Positions 1-7,715 of a stretch of DNA of 24,809 nt are shown piece after piece. A model generated the notes under the pieces. It searched no databases. It had not been told where the DNA came from and saw only the letters and a program-made list of their open reading frames with translations. Position 1 is the first letter of the stretch. Every line of letters begins with the position of its first letter. The DNA is from a virus. Location of the stretch: positions 1 to 24,809 of the IMG/VR virus record IMGVR_UViG_3300007538_005839; one strand, given 5' to 3'. The position numbers were made by a program, and so were the translations under genes.

Positions 1-1
1 A

Positions 2-1000
2 TATGTTGGAACTGAGGCGGATGTTGCCGAATATAATGACCTCTTTATGAGGGGTGAGATGGGACTGGATACTGACGGACAATGGCCAGCAACTATTAAT
101 GTAGCTCGTAAGAACTACGCACTTTTAACCGATAAAGGAAAAGTAAAACTAACTGGTAACACCATTAAATCTAAAAAACTTCAGACATATGTTGCCGAGT
201 TTTTGGATGCAGGATTACGATTGTTACTTGATGGTAAGGGTAGTGAATTTTTGGAATCTTACTATCAGTATGTGGATGACTTATTTAATCAAAAAATACC
301 AATTGCTAAAATTGCAAACAAAGCTCGTGTAAAACAGAGTATTGATGATTATAAAGTACACACAAAGAAAAGAACTAAATCAGGTTCTTTGATGTCTCGT
401 CAAGCACATATGGAATTAGTATTAAAAGAAAACATTCCTGTTGGTTTGGGTGATACAATATATTACATAAATAATGGTACTCGTAAATCACACGGAGACG
501 TACAAAAGAAAGGTGATGAAGTTATCTTGAATTGTTACTTGGTAAACGAAAAAGATATTACAGAAAACCCTGATATGTTGGGTGAATACAATGTTCCTCG
601 TTATATCTCTGCATTTAACAAACGTATTGAACCTTTGTTGGTTGTGTTCTCACCTGAAATTCGTGATGAAATTTTGATTGAAGACCCTAAAGACAGACCA
701 TTCTTTACAAAGACGCAAACTGAATTGGTTCGTGGATATCCTCGTAGAGATGGTGACCAAGATACTTTGGAAGAAGTATTAACTTTATCGGATTCTGAAA
801 TTGCGTTTTGGAGACACGTAGGTATTGACCCGTATTACATGTACTTGGACGGCACTATTGATTTGGTGGATAAAGAATGTGTTAACAGAAATAAGGTATT
901 AATGGATGATATGTCGTATCAACCTAAAACTGTAATACCAAAAGATGAATTGTACGAAATGGATGAGGAAGGTAATTATCTTTACTCTATGGATTATTAA
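2..1000 (+). CDS. DNA polymerase, family B (T4 gp43-like), C-terminal part
   Basis: The reading frame is open to the left edge, so this is only the last ~332 residues of a replicative DNA polymerase; the first in-window ATG (47) is internal. What is visible matches the C-terminal palm and thumb of T4-type family B polymerases: a basic K-V-K-L-T-G-N-T-I-K-S-K-K stretch near window residue 55, corresponding to the conserved DNA-contacting KxxG/KK region, then a thumb-like segment (IANKARVKQSIDDY) and a conserved GDTIYYINNG patch. The exonuclease domain and the catalytic D-T-D motif lie outside the window. In T4 the polymerase works with the sliding clamp through its extreme C-terminus; here the tail ends in an aromatic peptide (NYLYSMDY) that could play that part, which is inference. 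The stop codon overlaps the stop of the convergent 102-aa gene by four bases. Confidence 0.8.
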   Translation, partial: YVGTEADVAEYNDLFMRGEMGLDTDGQWPATINVARKNYALLTDKGKVKLTGNTIKSKKLQTYVAEFLDAGLRLLLDGKGSEFLESYYQYVDDLFNQKIPIAKIANKARVKQSIDDYKVHTKKRTKSGSLMSRQAHMELVLKENIPVGLGDTIYYINNGTRKSHGDVQKKGDEVILNCYLVNEKDITENPDMLGEYNVPRYISAFNKRIEPLLVVFSPEIRDEILIEDPKDRPFFTKTQTELVRGYPRRDGDQDTLEEVLTLSDSEIAFWRHVGIDPYYMYLDGTIDLVDKECVNRNKVLMDDMSYQPKTVIPKDELYEMDEEGNYLYSMDY

Positions 1001-1305
1001 GAATTCTTTAATCCATCTGATGAAAGTATATACCAAACATCACCAACATTTTTCAATTCAATACTTGCAAATTTGTTAAGTACGATTTCATCAAATTCTA
1101 AATCAAACGAATGTGGTGATTCAATCACACAATCCGTTAATGATTTAATTGTGATGTGTTTGTTAACATTGTGGTTTAACGTTACTTTTACTGTTTCACC
1201 ACTTTGTTGACCTTCATAAGCTCTAACAATTAAGTATTTTTCTTCTTTTGTTGTGTAATCACGAAGAGTAATAACTGCACTATCTTTTGTTCTAAAAACT
1301 GACAT
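997..1305 (-). CDS. Protein of unknown function, 102 aa, possibly virion-associated
   Basis: I do not recognise a family. The protein is mostly alternating hydrophobic/polar residues expected to form beta strands, with no cysteine-rich, coiled-coil or membrane segment. Its end (VWYILSSDGLKNS) resembles the W-Y-I-L/I-S endings of beta-rich phage fibre and decoration proteins, a weak hint. The ATG lies two bases after the stop of the gp13-like neck gene on the same strand, so the two are almost certainly co-transcribed and perhaps translationally coupled, which supports a virion role. Its stop overlaps the polymerase stop on the other strand. No ribosome binding site of its own is visible. Confidence 0.7.
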   Translation of the reverse strand: MSVFRTKDSAVITLRDYTTKEEKYLIVRAYEGQQSGETVKVTLNHNVNKHITIKSLTDCVIESPHSFDLEFDEIVLNKFASIELKNVGDVWYILSSDGLKNS

Positions 1306-1307
1306 AA

Positions 1308-2429
1308 TTAAATTACATAAAATTGTCTTGGGAACGCTCTGTATTGGAGCGATTTATTTAATTGTTCTGCAACATTAGCCTCTCTTTCCATCATTTTTTC
1401 AGGACGTAATCTTTCTAATCTCGCAGTTAATTCTTCCATTAATTTAGATTTTTCATCTTTTGCTTCTGTTAACAATGAATCATATTCTAAAGTGACTTCT
1501 GAATCTGGCGTTTTTAAATTACCACTAAATTTACCTCTAACCCTACCTAAAGTTTCTTTAACGTAAGCAGTAAACCATCTACGTACCCATGTTTGTGCGG
1601 GTGAGTTTAGTTCTGTCCACGACATTTCATCGATTGGAATATCAGAAGGTAATTTTACAACATCAGGGTTTGCCGCTAAACAAGCTTCTCTATCATCTGT
1701 ATCGTAATACCAATACCAACATCTATACTCGTTATATTGAATATTTCCAAAATCAAATTTACCACCAGGTACGTTCATTAAATGAAGTGCTTTTTTACCA
1801 TCAGGTAATGCGGTAATTCTATATGTTAATTCACCTGAAATAATTCTTCTTTTAATATTGATGTCTTGCATTCTTAACAAGATATCAAATGCTGGTGTAA
1901 TAAAATAGTTACCCATAGTTCCCATTTGAGAGAAACCGGCTGCGCCACCTAATCCAATTCCACCAAATCCACCAAATCCACCCATAAATGGGTCAAAGAA
2001 TGCGGCATCTAATTCAGACCTTGAAAACCATAAAAGTTCGTTAACTTCACGACCTGCAGGTATTTCATAAATTTGTTGTCCTGGTACTAAATCAACATAA
2101 TCTTTTTTCAGAACCCAATCACCACCAGCTTGTAGTCCAACAATTTTAGAATATGCGTAAGTATATTGAGTTTCCCAATCTAAAGAACGAGTAGTAAATG
2201 CTCTTGTTAGTGATTGTTCATCAAGATTCATTCCGTACAAGGAAGTCCACTGATTTTCAATCAACCAATCATTAACATATTGTGCGTAGTCCTGAATTGA
2301 TAATTCCAAAAGGGAATCCATCATTTCGTCTTCAATTTCTACACTTCTAATTGGTGCACCCAAAAGGTGTCTAATACGAGTGTATAATTTACTTCTATCC
2401 GGTTCTTTGATGATATTAGTTACAGCCAT
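1308..2429 (-). CDS. Putative gp13-like neck protein (head-tail connector)
   Basis: 373 residues. The N-terminus has the pattern of T4 gp13-type neck proteins: a short basic helix, then LLGAP (22-26) and VEIEDE (30-35) leading into an amphipathic helix (MMDSLLELSIQDYAQY). In T4, gp13 and gp14 form the collar complex that closes the filled head and docks the tail. A Gly/Phe-rich loop (about 149-170, GGFGGFGGIGLGG) interrupts the middle; the C-terminal third is charged and likely helical (about 320-360). The gene sits two bases upstream of the 102-aa gene and 38 bases after the SOD fusion gene. The late-promoter-like octamer precedes it at 2441-2448. T4 gp13 is about 309 residues, so this version is longer. 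The gp13 assignment rests on the N-terminal motif and neighbourhood; a generic connector is the alternative. Confidence 0.55.
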   Translation of the reverse strand: MAVTNIIKEPDRSKLYTRIRHLLGAPIRSVEIEDEMMDSLLELSIQDYAQYVNDWLIENQWTSLYGMNLDEQSLTRAFTTRSLDWETQYTYAYSKIVGLQAGGDWVLKKDYVDLVPGQQIYEIPAGREVNELLWFSRSELDAAFFDPFMGGFGGFGGIGLGGAAGFSQMGTMGNYFITPAFDILLRMQDINIKRRIISGELTYRITALPDGKKALHLMNVPGGKFDFGNIQYNEYRCWYWYYDTDDREACLAANPDVVKLPSDIPIDEMSWTELNSPAQTWVRRWFTAYVKETLGRVRGKFSGNLKTPDSEVTLEYDSLLTEAKDEKSKLMEELTARLERLRPEKMMEREANVAEQLNKSLQYRAFPRQFYVI

Positions 2430-2440
2430 GAACTTTTATT

Positions 2441-2448
2441 TATAAATA
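2441..2448 (-). promoter_or_regulatory. Candidate late promoter octamer before gp13-like gene
   Basis: Minus-strand reading TATTTATA followed by AATAAAA, 11 bases before the ATG. It is one of a set of near-identical octamers before virion genes here. The neighbouring sequence also contains TATAAATA, the T4 late promoter octamer, on the same strand because the site is partly palindromic. Confidence 0.45.
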
Positions 2449-2467
2449 TCATTCAAATACAATTTCT

Positions 2468-4030
2468 TTAATTGATTCTATCATCAACACTGAACACGTA
2501 CCTTCCATCAACAATTTCGGCGTTGTTTTTGAACACAACTGTACCATCTTTATCATTATGAAATACTAAATAATCTGTTTTGTATGGTTTAACATTACCA
2601 CTACCAAATACAGTTACTTTGCCATCTTCTTCTTTAATATCATTAAATGGTTTAATCTGCATTGTTTTTTTACCTTCAGGAGTTTCAACATATGCGTCAA
2701 TACCACCTAACATATCATCAACACCACCTAATTCTCCTACTTTAAAAACTTCTTGAGTTCCAAAAATATCTTTTAGGTTTACTACTGCATTTATTTCTCT
2801 CTTATCTCCAAATTTATTGGACCTATCTAATCCTGACATAATTGTTTGGAATGTACTTGATTCAGGATTAAAAATCCTATATCGTAATTCCGTCATGTAC
2901 CTAATCAATCTATCTGTTTCGGATAACTGTTGTTGTTCGTTTTGACCAATATAATTGATTGGATTTATACCAACTTTTTTTAAGTATTGGTTTATATCAT
3001 TAGTTAATGTACAAAATGCAGTGTAATTAGTGTTTAACTTATTAATTACAGAACGACCTGGTTGTTCATAGTCGTATATTCCTGACATTTGACCTGATGC
3101 ATATTCATTCTTTTCAAACCAATAATCGGCAAATACTTCTTTTAATATATCCATAATTGCAAACATAAATTTCTTTTTAACCTGTGGATTTCGGTTAAAT
3201 ATCATTCTATATGTGTTAACTTGTTTTGCATTACATCCTGCAGAAACACCCTCATTAATTACTTGTTGAATAAACTTTCCTTCTTTAACTTTGTCTTTTG
3301 TTCTACCTAAATAAAGTTTATTAACAAAAGGCCAGTTAATTACTTTCCAAAAATTCTCAACGTATTCGTCTCTTCGATTCCTGTATTTCAAGTAATATGC
3401 GTGCTCCCAAAGGTCTAAACCAAGTATAGGGTAACCGCCAAACTTTACTGTGTTCATCAACGGGTTGTCTTGATTGGATGTGGTCATAATCTTTAACTTA
3501 TCGTTGTTAGTTACCACTAACCAAACCCATCCAGAGCCAAATTTAGATTTAGCTTTCTTTTCAAATTCTTTTTTAAAATCCTCGTATGTACCAAATTCTT
3601 CTTTAATTTTTCTAAGTATAGGACCATATACACGAGTATTTTTTGGTGTTAACATCTTCCAAAACAGTGCGTGGTTAAATGCACCGCCAGCATTATCTTT
3701 AATACTATTATTAAATCTACTTATACCTTTTACAATTTGTTCTAAGTCCAAATCAGGACCTTTTCTTTTTTCAATTGCCTTATTTAACTTGTCTACATAC
3801 CCCTTGTAATGTTTATTGTAATGTACATACATTGTCTCTTTGTCGATGAATGTATCTAAGGCAGAATAGGAGTATGGTAATTTTTCAATACCAATTTTTT
3901 TCATTTCTAATAAAATTTCTTTGCGTGATTTTTCCGTTACAGATTCTTTAATCGTATTGTTATCTGCAACATTTTTGTTGATTTGTTCTTCGAGTTCTTT
4001 AACTCTTTGTTTTAGTTTTTTGAAACCCAT
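2468..4030 (-). CDS. Mn-type superoxide dismutase fused to PD-(D/E)XK-like domain
   Basis: 520 residues in three parts. (1) 1-45: charged, coiled-coil-like leader. (2) About 46-240: complete iron/manganese superoxide dismutase domain, which converts superoxide to peroxide and oxygen. All four metal ligands are recognisable: His70 (YVHYNKHYKGY), His120 (FNHALFWKML), Asp206 and His210 (PILGLDLWEHAYYLKY). DNAGG (112-116) and Gln187 (NQDNPL) are the Mn-type choices at positions that separate Mn from Fe enzymes. (3) About 241-520: extra C-terminal region, helical first, then GGIDAYV (Asp445), TMQIK (Gln458, Lys460) and an upstream Glu412, the D...(E/Q)xK layout of PD-(D/E)XK nucleases. Standalone Fe/Mn SODs are about 200 residues, so the fusion more than doubles the length. 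It lies between helicase and neck genes with its own octamer at 4044-4051, which suggests late expression. SOD identity is near certain; the nuclease-like call is moderate. Confidence 0.9.
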   Translation of the reverse strand: MGFKKLKQRVKELEEQINKNVADNNTIKESVTEKSRKEILLEMKKIGIEKLPYSYSALDTFIDKETMYVHYNKHYKGYVDKLNKAIEKRKGPDLDLEQIVKGISRFNNSIKDNAGGAFNHALFWKMLTPKNTRVYGPILRKIKEEFGTYEDFKKEFEKKAKSKFGSGWVWLVVTNNDKLKIMTTSNQDNPLMNTVKFGGYPILGLDLWEHAYYLKYRNRRDEYVENFWKVINWPFVNKLYLGRTKDKVKEGKFIQQVINEGVSAGCNAKQVNTYRMIFNRNPQVKKKFMFAIMDILKEVFADYWFEKNEYASGQMSGIYDYEQPGRSVINKLNTNYTAFCTLTNDINQYLKKVGINPINYIGQNEQQQLSETDRLIRYMTELRYRIFNPESSTFQTIMSGLDRSNKFGDKREINAVVNLKDIFGTQEVFKVGELGGVDDMLGGIDAYVETPEGKKTMQIKPFNDIKEEDGKVTVFGSGNVKPYKTDYLVFHNDKDGTVVFKNNAEIVDGRYVFSVDDRIN

Positions 4031-4043
4031 CTAAAGTTTTATT

Positions 4044-4051
4044 AATAAATA
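4044..4051 (-). promoter_or_regulatory. Candidate late promoter octamer before SOD fusion gene
   Basis: Minus-strand TATTTATT followed by AATAAAA, 13 bases before the ATG, in the 40-base gap after the helicase gene. It closely matches the element before the gp13-like gene (same octamer core and same A-rich downstream flank). Confidence 0.4.
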
Positions 4052-4070
4052 ATCTCTAGATGTAAAAAGG

Positions 4071-5837
4071 TTATTTTCTTCTTTGTGAAATCTCATTTAA
4101 TATTTCTTCTAGAGTATCACCTTTACCTTCGTTGTCACCCATTACAGTTTCAAAAATATTCTTCTTCTTTGATAGGATATCATAGATAACACCTTCGATT
4201 GTGTTTTCAAATATTGGGTAGAATATAGATACGTTTGATTTTTGTCCATATCTATAGGCTCGGTCTTCTGCTTGTGCGTGGTCAGAAGGTACAAATGATA
4301 AGTCGTTCATAATGGCAGCTTCTGCAGATGTTAAGGTGATACCAACACCCGCAGCTTTTAAGTTACCAACGAACACTTTTATTTTATCGTTCTCTTGGAA
4401 TTGGTCAACCGAATGTTGACGGGCAGGTTTAGACATACTACCATCTAAAGTTACTGCGGCTTTCCCAAAATGTTCTTTTATCATATTCAGTGTGTTTGTA
4501 AAGTTTGTGAATATGATAACTTTTTTACCTTGTTCAATTATGTTTTCTGCAAGTTCACAAGTTTCTTTTACCTTATTTTCGGCAATTACTTGTCTAACTT
4601 TCATTAACTTTGAAAATTGAACGGTCAATGATGATGATTCATCTGATTGTTCATACCAGTCATAATATTCACCCATTAGTTGTTCATAATCGCGAGATTT
4701 TAATCTCAAATAAACAGGTGTAATAATTTTGTCAGGTAAATCTAATATGTCTTCTTTTAATCTTCTAAGTACATGAGTTTTGGTACGGTCTCTTAGTTCT
4801 TCAAGATTGTCAGCCCCTTGAACGTTCCATACTTTTCGTTTACCAACAGTGAACTGATATCCATTACAATATCTTTTTACATATGCCATCCAATTGTAAG
4901 CGACGGGACTATCAACAAGATTAAGAAGGTTGTAGTAGTTCATCGGTCTTGATGTCATCGGAGTACCTGTTAGTAACCATACCCGACCAATTTTCTTACA
5001 AACATCATTAACAATCTTTGTTCTTTGTGCTTGTGCGTTTTGAATGTAGTGAGCTTCATCGACAACAACCAAATCAAAACCTTCATTTAAAATTTTTGAT
5101 TCGTCAGGTAGTTTTGAATCGTGAAAGTTTTTAAGGATATCATAGTTGATAATCATATAGTCGGCACTTTCCCAATTTTTACCTTCGATGATTGAAATTG
5201 TTTTATCTGTGTAATTTTGTATTTCCCTCATCCAGTTAATCTTAAGTGATGCGGGACAAATAATTAAAACTTTTTCGGATTTTGATTCTAATGTACCTAT
5301 AACGGTTGATGTTGTTTTACCCAAACCCATGTCATCTGCAAGGATGTATTTGTCATTAGCCACCAACTTTTCAATTGCTTCTTTTTGGTGTTCCAACGGA
5401 GGTCGATTAGAATACTTTGAATAATCTATTTCAACTTTATTTTCTTTCTTTCCTATAATTGCGGCTTTTGGTAACCAAAAATCATAAAATTCTTCGGATT
5501 CAAATAGTCGACCCCAAATATGAAATGCTTTATCTTTTTCAACTAAAAGTTTTTCAATATAAATCTTTTCAGGTTCTTTTGTTAATAGTTTGTCTTCCAT
5601 CATTCTTTTTGAAAAATAAGAATCCAATGGAACCCATCTTCTTGCTAGTTTTGGAACAACATCTTTATAGTTGTTTATGTAGTCAGCTTGTGCTCTTGTA
5701 ATCTTGAAATTTTTGGAATTTTCTTTCTTCTTTTTTATTGCAAGAATATAGTTATTAAAACCTTCGTATTCTTCAAGAACACGCATGGCTTTAATTTCAG
5801 GTATGTTAGAAATTGTATTGTTGTTTTCTTGCATCAT
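4071..5837 (-). CDS. SNF2-family DNA helicase/translocase
   Basis: 588 residues from the chosen start. Superfamily 2 motifs are clear (numbered from this start): Walker A DDMGLGKT (168-175), DEAH box (260-263), motif III LTGTP (289-293), motif V region GVGITLTSAEAA, and motif VI QAEDRAYRYGQ with its arginines (526-532). The D-D-M-G-L-G-K-T and A-x-R-x-x-R-x-G-Q versions are typical of SNF2 proteins, nearest in style to the SMARCAL1-like branch, which remodels or anneals DNA rather than unwinding it processively. The ~140 residues before the core match nothing I recognise. In T4, UvsW (587 aa) is the SF2 enzyme for fork regression and recombination; this protein may fill that role. Start: an upstream in-frame TTG at 5861 would add eight residues, but two consecutive ATGs (5837, 5834) are more likely. 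It is divergent from the gp14-like gene. Confidence 0.88.
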   Translation of the reverse strand: MMQENNNTISNIPEIKAMRVLEEYEGFNNYILAIKKKKENSKNFKITRAQADYINNYKDVVPKLARRWVPLDSYFSKRMMEDKLLTKEPEKIYIEKLLVEKDKAFHIWGRLFESEEFYDFWLPKAAIIGKKENKVEIDYSKYSNRPPLEHQKEAIEKLVANDKYILADDMGLGKTTSTVIGTLESKSEKVLIICPASLKINWMREIQNYTDKTISIIEGKNWESADYMIINYDILKNFHDSKLPDESKILNEGFDLVVVDEAHYIQNAQAQRTKIVNDVCKKIGRVWLLTGTPMTSRPMNYYNLLNLVDSPVAYNWMAYVKRYCNGYQFTVGKRKVWNVQGADNLEELRDRTKTHVLRRLKEDILDLPDKIITPVYLRLKSRDYEQLMGEYYDWYEQSDESSSLTVQFSKLMKVRQVIAENKVKETCELAENIIEQGKKVIIFTNFTNTLNMIKEHFGKAAVTLDGSMSKPARQHSVDQFQENDKIKVFVGNLKAAGVGITLTSAEAAIMNDLSFVPSDHAQAEDRAYRYGQKSNVSIFYPIFENTIEGVIYDILSKKKNIFETVMGDNEGKGDTLEEILNEISQRRK

Positions 5838-5869
5838 AGAAATAAATTTAAATATAATCAAAAATCAAA

Positions 5870-5877
5870 TATTTATC
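5870..5877 (+). promoter_or_regulatory. Candidate late promoter octamer before gp14-like gene
   Basis: TATTTATC only five bases before the ATG at 5883, in the 45-base divergent gap with the helicase gene. If it acts at the distance of a T4 late octamer (start about six bases downstream), the transcript would be nearly leaderless. Confidence 0.35.
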
Positions 5878-5882
5878 AATAT

Positions 5883-6398
5883 ATGGCACAGAGAAGAGTA
5901 CCGATAACACGTTTGAATAAGTTTTTTGGGTCCGAGGACTTCAATCTCGAAATAGAAATGGGTCGAGAGTGGTTGAACGGAGACATGAACTTTACTCTTG
6001 TATTATATAGTGTTGACTCACAAAGAACAGTTAAGGATGATGTATATGGAGAGGTTAGTTCTGACGGTGTACAATTTTACCCACCTGTTGAGTTTAATGC
6101 TTTGGTAAGAATTGAAGCTCCAACAAATGATTTTATTAATGGAAGTAGATTATTACAAAACGAACCAGGTAATCTTATCTTTTCTGTTTATACAAAAGAA
6201 TTACAAGAAAAAGATATTGATATTAAGTTAGGTGACTATATAGGTTATTGGATTAGAGAGAATGAAATCAAATATTATTCAGTTATAGATGCGGCAACCC
6301 CTGACTATGACAATAAACACACATACGGTGGATACAGAAGTTTCTATTATACTTATACTGCAACACCTGTGTCAGAAAACGAATTTAGAGGAATATAA
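5883..6398 (+). CDS. Putative gp14-like neck protein
   Basis: 171 residues from ATG 5883 (MAQRRVPITRLNKFFG). The frame stays open further upstream, but that region is the 5' end of the helicase gene and an AT-rich spacer, so the longer version is rejected. The middle contains DDVYGE, and later a LGDYIGYWIRENEIKYYSVIDA stretch with the shape of the gp14 segment in which a G-D-x-I-x-F/Y strand leads to an E/K-I-x-x-V strand. T4 gp14 (256 aa) joins gp13 in the neck that caps the portal. The stop overlaps the next ATG by one base (TAATG), so it is in an operon with the gp15-like gene. The assignment comes from weak motif resemblance plus position before a tail terminator and sheath; a generic virion protein is the safe reading. 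Confidence 0.5.
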   Translation: MAQRRVPITRLNKFFGSEDFNLEIEMGREWLNGDMNFTLVLYSVDSQRTVKDDVYGEVSSDGVQFYPPVEFNALVRIEAPTNDFINGSRLLQNEPGNLIFSVYTKELQEKDIDIKLGDYIGYWIRENEIKYYSVIDAATPDYDNKHTYGGYRSFYYTYTATPVSENEFRGI

Positions 6399-7438
6399 TG
6401 GCATTACCTAAACAAATAAAAAAATATTTACCACTTACTCCTGAAAAACAACTTTTAGAGAGAAGAGAACAACTTTTGGAATATATCCAAAAGGACGGAA
6501 CTTATTTACCTAAGGGTATTTTACATGCCGATTTGGATAGGGGTATGTTGGATTTTGTTCGTGATGAATTGGAGTGTGTTGTTGACGGTAGTAAAGTTCA
6601 TAACATTGATTTAATTATTACTCTTCAGAATTGGGCTCAGTTTACACAAACATGGAACATTGAGGATTTGAATGGTAACGTTCAGTTACCTTTTATTACA
6701 ACGGTTAGACAACCTGAAGTTCCATATGGTTCAAATCCATCTTTACAATATACAATACCTAATAGAAAAGAGTTTCTATATGCTCAGGTTCCAACTTGGG
6801 ACGGTACAAGAAAGGGTATGGACATTTATAAGATTCCACAACCTGTTCCTGTTGATATCACATATGATGTTAAAATTGTTTGTAATAGAATGAGAGAACT
6901 TAATCAGTTTAACAAAATTGTTTTACAAAAGTTTAGTTCACGCCAAGCGTATACCTTTATTAAAGGACATTACATTCCAATCATATTGAATAATGTTTCT
7001 GATAATTCAGTAACAGAGGTTAACAAGAGAAAGTTTTATGTTCAAAACTATAACTTCACTATGTTAGGATTTTTAATGGATGAAGAAGAATTTCAAATTT
7101 CACCTGCAATTACAAGAGCACTAACAATGTTTGAAGTGGAAACAAAAAGGGGTGCAAGAAAAGCAAAAGCAGAGCCATCAAGACCTGACAACTTTAATTT
7201 GAATATTGCTTTTTCAGAATCTCAAACTGAAAAGAGTGAGACATTTAGATATACCGTAGATTTATTGGTTGAAACAACCACTAATGTCACATCATATGAT
7301 GTGTATATTAATGACTATTATGTTGGTGAGGATATAAGTACTATTCAAATAACTGACGGTGATTTAGTTAAGATTGTTATTACAAAATCAGATGGTTCAA
7401 AATCCGCATCAATTAACGGAGTTGCATACCTTAAGTAA
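6398..7438 (+). CDS. Putative gp15-like tail terminator / sheath stabiliser
   Basis: 346 residues. The layout resembles T4 gp15, which caps the tail tube and last sheath ring and binds the neck: an N-terminal helical part, VQLPFITTVRQPEV, then PVPVDITYDVKIVCNRMREL followed by LQKFSSRQAY and, near 220, NFTMLGFLMDEEEF, matching the gp15 order of P-x-x-I-x-Y-E-L-x-I-x-T-R, a long helix and a strand-rich finish. The last ~85 residues (about 260-346) look like a separate beta-sandwich/Ig-like module and go beyond the gp15 core. The ATG overlaps the upstream stop by one base, and AGAGGA about six bases before it is an acceptable Shine-Dalgarno. Position just before the sheath gene fits. T4 gp15 is 272 residues. 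Confidence 0.5.
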   Translation: MALPKQIKKYLPLTPEKQLLERREQLLEYIQKDGTYLPKGILHADLDRGMLDFVRDELECVVDGSKVHNIDLIITLQNWAQFTQTWNIEDLNGNVQLPFITTVRQPEVPYGSNPSLQYTIPNRKEFLYAQVPTWDGTRKGMDIYKIPQPVPVDITYDVKIVCNRMRELNQFNKIVLQKFSSRQAYTFIKGHYIPIILNNVSDNSVTEVNKRKFYVQNYNFTMLGFLMDEEEFQISPAITRALTMFEVETKRGARKAKAEPSRPDNFNLNIAFSESQTEKSETFRYTVDLLVETTTNVTSYDVYINDYYVGEDISTIQITDGDLVKIVITKSDGSKSASINGVAYLK

Positions 7439-7588
7439 TTATTCACCGTATATATCTTTTTTCTTCTTGCATTTTTCCATAATAAGTTTTTCTAAAAACT
7501 TATACATTTTTAAACCATTATCATCACAATAGGTTTTTAGGACCTGGTGAACTTCTTTTGATATTTTTAGGTTTTTAATCTCACTCAT
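7439..7588 (-). CDS. Small ribbon-helix-helix-like protein, 49 aa
   Basis: A leftward ORF begins at ATG 7588: MSEIKNLKISKEVHQVLKTY, continuing CDDNGLKMYKFLEKLIMEKC and a basic tail KKKKDIYGE. A short strand (NLKIS) followed by two helices (KEVHQVLKTYCDDNG, KMYKFLEKLIMEK) is the pattern of ribbon-helix-helix DNA-binding proteins of the Arc/ParD/CopG kind, which act as dimers and usually repress transcription. The stop lies directly beside the stop of the gp15-like gene (convergent). An octamer-like TATTTATT (7630-7637, minus) lies 41 bases before the ATG. It is the only leftward gene in the rightward tail block, which suggests a small regulatory insertion. The family is inferred from pattern only. 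Confidence 0.6.
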   Translation of the reverse strand: MSEIKNLKISKEVHQVLKTYCDDNGLKMYKFLEKLIMEKCKKKKDIYGE

Positions 7589-7629
7589 AATTTGTAGGTA
7601 GAAAAAAGGCAGAAAAAATTCTTACTGAT

Positions 7630-7637
7630 AATAAATA
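7630..7637 (-). promoter_or_regulatory. Candidate promoter octamer before RHH-like gene
   Basis: Minus-strand TATTTATT, 41 bases before ATG 7588. The downstream flank (ATCAGTAAG) is less A-rich than for the other copies, so this is a weaker case. Confidence 0.25.
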
Positions 7638-7674
7638 TTACCCTTAAGTAAATGTTTTTTGATATTTTTCTAAA

Positions 7675-7682
7675 TATTTATC
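7675..7682 (+). promoter_or_regulatory. Candidate late promoter octamer before tail sheath
   Basis: TATTTATC followed by ATAAAAATAAA, 33 bases before the sheath ATG (7716). The same octamer with the same spacing class precedes the tail tube gene. Confidence 0.45.
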
Positions 7683-7715
7683 ATAAAAATAAATCTAAAA
7701 GAAATAACAAGTTAA

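Noticed and set aside
3474-3809. 111-codon frame opposite the SOD domain
   Set aside because: The opposite strand encodes a fully conserved SOD domain here; this frame is its shadow.
5838-5861. TTG start eight codons upstream for the SNF2 helicase
   Set aside because: Two consecutive ATGs lie just downstream, and the added residues fall in the AT-rich divergent promoter gap with no ribosome binding site.
5688-5882. N-terminal extension of the gp14-like gene back to 5688
   Set aside because: It is antisense to the helicase 5' end; the ATG at 5883 starts a typical N-terminus and follows the promoter-like octamer.
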